Below, piece after piece: positions 31,607 to 34,943 of a stretch of DNA of 34,943 bases. The DNA is from Lentisphaeria bacterium (lineage in GTDB: Bacteria > Verrucomicrobiota > Lentisphaeria > Victivallales > Victivallaceae): the NCBI GenBank assembly GCA_900768515.1, contig CAAGDG010000119.1:1-34943 (forward strand), in the 5' to 3' direction. Numbering within the stretch: the stretch's first letter is position 1; every line of letters begins with the position of its first letter. A model generated the notes under the pieces. That model searched no databases and was not told the DNA's origin. It saw nothing but the letters and a program-made list of their open reading frames with translations. A program made the translations under genes and the position numbers.

Positions 31607-32815
31607 TCAACGCGGTATCCGGGTCAGATGCAATCCGACCCGCTCCCCGATTTCCACCGGATCCGCTTCCAATCCGGCTTCATGCAGCTTCAACACCATC
31701 TCCGCCAGCGCACGCCGGTCCTCCGGCGGCGCAGCATCGATCTCCAGACGCGGCGGCACCGCCCCCCGCCCGTAACGAAAACGGGTCCACGGAACCGCCA
31801 GCTGCGCATTGATCGTATTCTGCAACGCCCGCGCATCCGCACGCCGGATGTCGTCCCGCACCCGACTCTGCGCATCCCCCCCGGAAAGACCGCCGGAATC
31901 CGAACTGCTCGCCAGCTGACCCAGCAGCAGCTTCGTGATCGCGCCTCCCGTGTACTCCAGCAGCCGGAAATACACCTCGCCGCTCGAGCCAGACGCCTGC
32001 AGCAGCTCCAGTTCCGTGGCGCGCGTGAACACCCCGCCGCCGGAAGGTCCGAAGTTCCGTACCAGACCGGCCAGAACCGCACGTTCGTTCTCCCAGCTGT
32101 TCCGATCCACCCGGGCCACCACAAACGGCATCCCGTAACGCTCTACAAACGACAGCAGATCCTTGATCGGAAAGTTCTGGAACACATGCAGCCACGCCAG
32201 CGTCCGGACCAGTCCGCGCCGCACCGGATCCCCTCCACGGCGCAAGCTGTGGAACAGCAGCTTCTCCGGCGGCAGCTCCACCCCCTCCGGATTCTCCTCC
32301 GTCACCAGCAGCGGACGGAAACTCTCCCGAAAGGTGAAGTGCCAACCATCCACCGGACGAAAACCCGCCAGGGACCCTCCCGGATTCCAGACAATCTCCG
32401 ACGCCGAAAACGGCGCAATCACCGCCGACTCCAGATCGTTCAGCAACTCGTCAAACCCATCCAGCCCGTCTCCCCCGCCGCAGGACGCCAGCTCCGCCGC
32501 AAACGCTTCCGCAATCGCCGCCGCCTCCCGGCCAGGCCCCCCCGGAACAATCCGGCGGGGACATCCGGCAAGCGCATTCCGGCGCGTCTCCATCGCATGC
32601 CGGATGTCCCAGTTCTCCAGCTCAATCCTCGACGCCGTCCACGCCAACTGCGCCGTGTCTCCGGAATCCGCCGCAGCCATGATCGCAGCCACCCGCTCCG
32701 GCGTCAGAGAATCCCCGCCGGAAAAACGGTAACGGTCCGAGGGCGTCGCTTCAAGCCGCCCCGAACTGCCGCCCGGATAACGACGGTCACGGCCAGTCGC
32801 TCTTCGATAACGCAT
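31607..32815 (-). CDS. Portal protein, Mu gp29-like (DUF935)
   Basis: 402 residues. DUF935 features: AAIMAAADSGDTAQLAWTASRIELENWDIRHAMETRRNAL, FSASEIVWNPGG, WLHVFQNFPIKDLLSFVERYGMPFVVARV, RLLEYTGGAITKLLLGQLASSS and TINAQLAVPWTRFRYG (each shown as a pattern). It forms the dodecameric DNA-entry ring of the capsid. Slightly shorter than Mu gp29 (about 510). AAGGAG precedes the ATG. It overlaps the terminase gene by 29 bases. Confidence 0.85.
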   Translation of the reverse strand: MRYRRATGRDRRYPGGSSGRLEATPSDRYRFSGGDSLTPERVAAIMAAADSGDTAQLAWTASRIELENWDIRHAMETRRNALAGCPRRIVPGGPGREAAAIAEAFAAELASCGGGDGLDGFDELLNDLESAVIAPFSASEIVWNPGGSLAGFRPVDGWHFTFRESFRPLLVTEENPEGVELPPEKLLFHSLRRGGDPVRRGLVRTLAWLHVFQNFPIKDLLSFVERYGMPFVVARVDRNSWENERAVLAGLVRNFGPSGGGVFTRATELELLQASGSSGEVYFRLLEYTGGAITKLLLGQLASSSDSGGLSGGDAQSRVRDDIRRADARALQNTINAQLAVPWTRFRYGRGAVPPRLEIDAAPPEDRRALAEMVLKLHEAGLEADPVEIGERVGLHLTRIPR

Positions 32816-34337
32816 AGTCCGATCTCCTTGTTCGATCCGATGTGAAAAAATCCCGGGACACCGTCACCGACACGGGCTCCGCCCGCGCCGGAATCATCCC
32901 GCACTCCCCCGCCCCGTCAAGCATCTCTCCCGCCCGGAGCGACAACGCCGCACTCCACGCCAGGTCACAGTGCGACGCCGGCAGCAGCGGATTCCCCTCC
33001 TCCGTAAAGGTCAGACGCCCGCTCTCCGTCACCCCGCGCCGAAGCCCCGCCAGATCCGCGGCAACCTCCGGACAGGAGTCCGGAAGCAACTGGCTCCCAC
33101 GCTCGAAAACCGAACGAAGCAACAGCCCGAGCGCAATTTTCGACGCCCCGAAGTTCACCCCTTCAAAACGATCCGGGTAACGCTCCGACAATCCCTCGCA
33201 TACCGGCATCCCCAGACCCGTGGAATCACCGCAACCCACCGCCAGCGGCAGAGCGTCAAACAGCGACTCCACCACCCGGCGCTGCAATTCAAACCGGCAG
33301 TTCGAGAAAGTCAACACCCCCACCGGAACGTAACAGCCGTCGTCCTTCCGGTTGATCCAGACCGAGGAGAGATCCCCCCGGCGCGCAATGTCGTAGCCGA
33401 TCGCATAACGCTTCCCTTCCGGAAAACGATCCCGCCAGTACTCCGCCCGACCCGCAGCCGCCGGCAGCCCTCCCGACTCCTCACCGGTGAACGACAGACG
33501 GCAGAACGGAAGCTTCCGCAACGCGGCATCCAGCAGATCCGGATCCAACAGGCGCTCCCCCCCGCCCCGGTTCGGAACGCAGCAGTACTGCGACTCGTAA
33601 GAGGAACGGGTCAGACAACCCGCACGCAACGTCCGGAGAAACTCCTCCCGGCTCTGCTCTGGACGGCCACGCAACCGTTTGATACTGTTGACCTTCTCCA
33701 CAAAACCTTCGGATATCGCATCCGCCAGCGTGGTCCGGTGAAATGAAAATCCCATCGGATTTTCCCCTTTCGCCAGACGACACAGCCGCGCAAACTCCGT
33801 CTGATCCGAACCATCCGCGGAATACGCCGAAACAATCTCAAGCTGCCCGCCCCAGGTCGTGCAAGGATACGCCATCGCATACAACGTGCCCTGATCCTCG
33901 TGCAGATCCATCTCGTCCAGCAGCACGTCGCCCCCCTTGCCGGCAAACGCAAACGGATTGCTCGAAAGCGAAACAATCCGCGCCCCGTTCCGGAACTCCA
34001 CCACAAACGCGGCAATCCCGCTGCGCTCATCCACCACCTCCGTGTTCCGCCCGTCCAGTCCGCGAACCCCTTCAAAACCATTCGCCAGACTCCGCGCCAC
34101 ACGGTTCGCCTCACGCGCCCACATCGCCACGTACTCCGTCACAAACTCCCGCGCCGTCTGCGCATCCCGGCTCGAAACCTACTGCACAAACGTACTGCCG
34201 GGACGCTCCCGCAAACACTTGCACACACACCGGTAGCTGGTCGCATACGTGATCCCAACCCGACGCGACTTCTCGTAGAGCTTCAACGGCGCATCGTCGC
34301 GAATCCAGCGCTCCTGATACGGCAGAAAATACCCCAA
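32787..34337 (-). pseudogene. Large terminase, Mu gp28-like, interrupted by an in-frame TAG
   Basis: Would encode a 516-residue packaging ATPase/nuclease. The TTG at 34337 is the only start possible: an in-frame TAA lies directly before it and GGGAGG six bases upstream. Residues 1-52 hold LPYQERWIRDDAPLKLYEKSRRVGITYAT, the N-terminus and Walker A-like region of gp28. Codon 53 is TAG (34181-34179). The frame then resumes at once with VSSRDAQTAREFV, Walker B DVLLDEMD, and nuclease motifs YAIGYDIARRGD and GCGDSTGLG. Homology is continuous across the TAG, so a Trp or Gln codon was probably lost. Restart at GTG 34142 would give 451 residues without Walker A. A sequencing error cannot be excluded. 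Confidence 0.8.
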
Positions 34338-34356
34338 TTACAACCTCCCGCCTCCC

Positions 34357-34923
34357 CTACAATCCCAGACTCGTATCCAGCGCCTCGGCAACCTCGGAAC
34401 TCTCCACCCGGGACGGAAGTTCCGCACGAACATGCTCCAGCTCCCCGGAAAGTTCCGCAATGCGCGCATCACGATCCCGCAACTCGCGACGCAGACTCCC
34501 AACCTCGTCACGGCTGACCACCGCCAGACTCCGCGCCAGACGCTCCACACGCTGCACCGGATTCTCGTCCGCCGAAGCCCCACGCGAAATCAAAGCGCGT
34601 ATCTCACACGCCAGTTCGTAACGGGCAGCGTCCGCAACGCTCGCCAGCGCGCCGCTCTCGTCCAGAACCTCCCGGGTGATCCGATCCGCTTCCACCGCTT
34701 CAAAAGTGCGTTCGCGCGCCTCCACGTAACGCCGGTACTCCGGCTGACGAAACGCCGCAGTCAACGCACCCGCCGTCAGCATGACACCCGTCCGCTTCTG
34801 ACTGGACACCACCTCGGGGTCCTTCAACAACTCCGTCAGCGTGGCCCCATCGTAACGCATCGCGTAAATCCGATAACGAGCCTCCGCGGGATGCCGCCCC
34901 AATCCAGCCTTCATCTTCCCCAT
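34357..34923 (-). CDS. Small terminase-like protein (Mu gp27/DUF3486 position)
   Basis: 188 residues directly before the large terminase. The N-terminal part (HPAEARYRIYAMRYDGATLTELLKDPEV, TAGALTAAFRQPEYRRYVEA) is helix-turn-helix-like, as expected for DNA recognition by a small terminase. The C-terminal part is a coiled coil (VSRDEVGSLRRELRDRDARIAELSGELEHVRAEL). The ATG at 34923 is spaced five bases from GAGGAG; the GTG just before it is too close. It ends in TAG 19 bases before the terminase start, so TAG acts as stop here. Assignment rests mainly on position. Confidence 0.6.
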   Translation of the reverse strand: MGKMKAGLGRHPAEARYRIYAMRYDGATLTELLKDPEVVSSQKRTGVMLTAGALTAAFRQPEYRRYVEARERTFEAVEADRITREVLDESGALASVADAARYELACEIRALISRGASADENPVQRVERLARSLAVVSRDEVGSLRRELRDRDARIAELSGELEHVRAELPSRVESSEVAEALDTSLGL

Positions 34924-34943
34924 CACAGCTCCTCATGCCGCAG

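Larger units (their letters stand above)
19850..34943 (-). mobile_element. Late region of a Mu-like prophage (partial)
   Basis: About 15 kb of tightly packed minus-strand genes in Mu head order: gp27-like and gp28-like terminase, DUF935 portal, scaffold, decoration, gpT major head, DUF1320, gpG-like and gp37-like. Tail genes and accessory exported proteins follow. Many neighbours overlap by ATGA. The early region (repressor, transposase) and the left end lie beyond base 34943. No phage end repeats, target duplication or tRNA attachment site could be recognised at the 19.8-kb side. Absence of sheath, gpF and a normal tape measure, together with a stop codon in the terminase, raises doubt about activity. 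Confidence 0.88.

Noticed and set aside
32787..34337. Stop-codon reassignment (TAG read as an amino acid) in this phage
   Set aside because: TAG ends the small terminase gene (34359-34357), the tube-like gene (27785-27783) and the distal-tail gene (26054-26052), each followed closely by the next start. A single internal TAG fits mutation or error better than a recoded genome.
1..34943. CRISPR arrays, tRNA or rRNA genes, insertion sequences
   Set aside because: No regularly spaced repeats, tRNA-like cloverleaf or rRNA-conserved stretches, and no transposase were seen on reading both strands; a tRNA or Rfam scan would be the decisive check.

Overview
The window reads as one end of an assembled contig from a high-GC, Gram-negative-type bacterium. 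It has Lnt, many lipoprotein signals and a large secreted glycosidase. A very large GH2-like polysaccharide-degrading protein, a GHL10 protein, a compact alanyl-tRNA synthetase and several small exported proteins together suggest the PVC group, probably Lentisphaerae/Victivallales. That placement is inference from gene content; no rRNA gene is present to confirm it. The first 20 bases are not genomic: they match the 3' end of the Illumina read-1 adapter.

Host part (21-19827). A 5'-truncated secreted GH2-like gene (22-4722) is followed by a 365-base intergenic region. That region holds a complete but tiny minus-strand transcription unit: promoter, strong RBS, a 22-codon peptide ending in three cysteines, and an intrinsic terminator. 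The divergent alaS promoter lies beside it. Then come the plus-strand run alaS - STAS protein - SGNH esterase - lipoprotein - membrane protein, and the minus-strand operon nadB - pcnB - GHL10. The plus-strand operon lnt - HIT - DUF89 - cvfB - DUF2059 has mostly overlapping genes. nadB and lnt are divergent, and their predicted -10 boxes overlap. A minus-strand metallo-hydrolase and a plus-strand ABM-domain gene, each with its own good sigma70-like promoter, close the host section.

Prophage part (19850-34943, all minus strand, continuing past the window). This is the late region of a Mu-like prophage, read from right to left. The head genes are small terminase, large terminase (gp28-like), DUF935 portal, scaffold, decoration protein, gpT major head, DUF1320, gpG-like and a gp37-like terminator. 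They are followed by a tube-like protein, a tail-assembly chaperone with a -1 frameshift site, a tiny 111-residue tape-measure-like protein, tail-tip/fibre genes, and finally a set of signal-peptide and lipoproteins of unknown role. No sheath, no gpF, no I-type protease and no normal-length tape measure is visible, so this is either an unusually short-tailed Mu-headed phage or a decaying one. The large terminase gene carries an in-frame TAG between its Walker A segment and the rest of the protein, which favours decay or an error. The TAG codon is used as an ordinary stop elsewhere in the same module.

No tRNA, rRNA, CRISPR array or insertion sequence was recognised.
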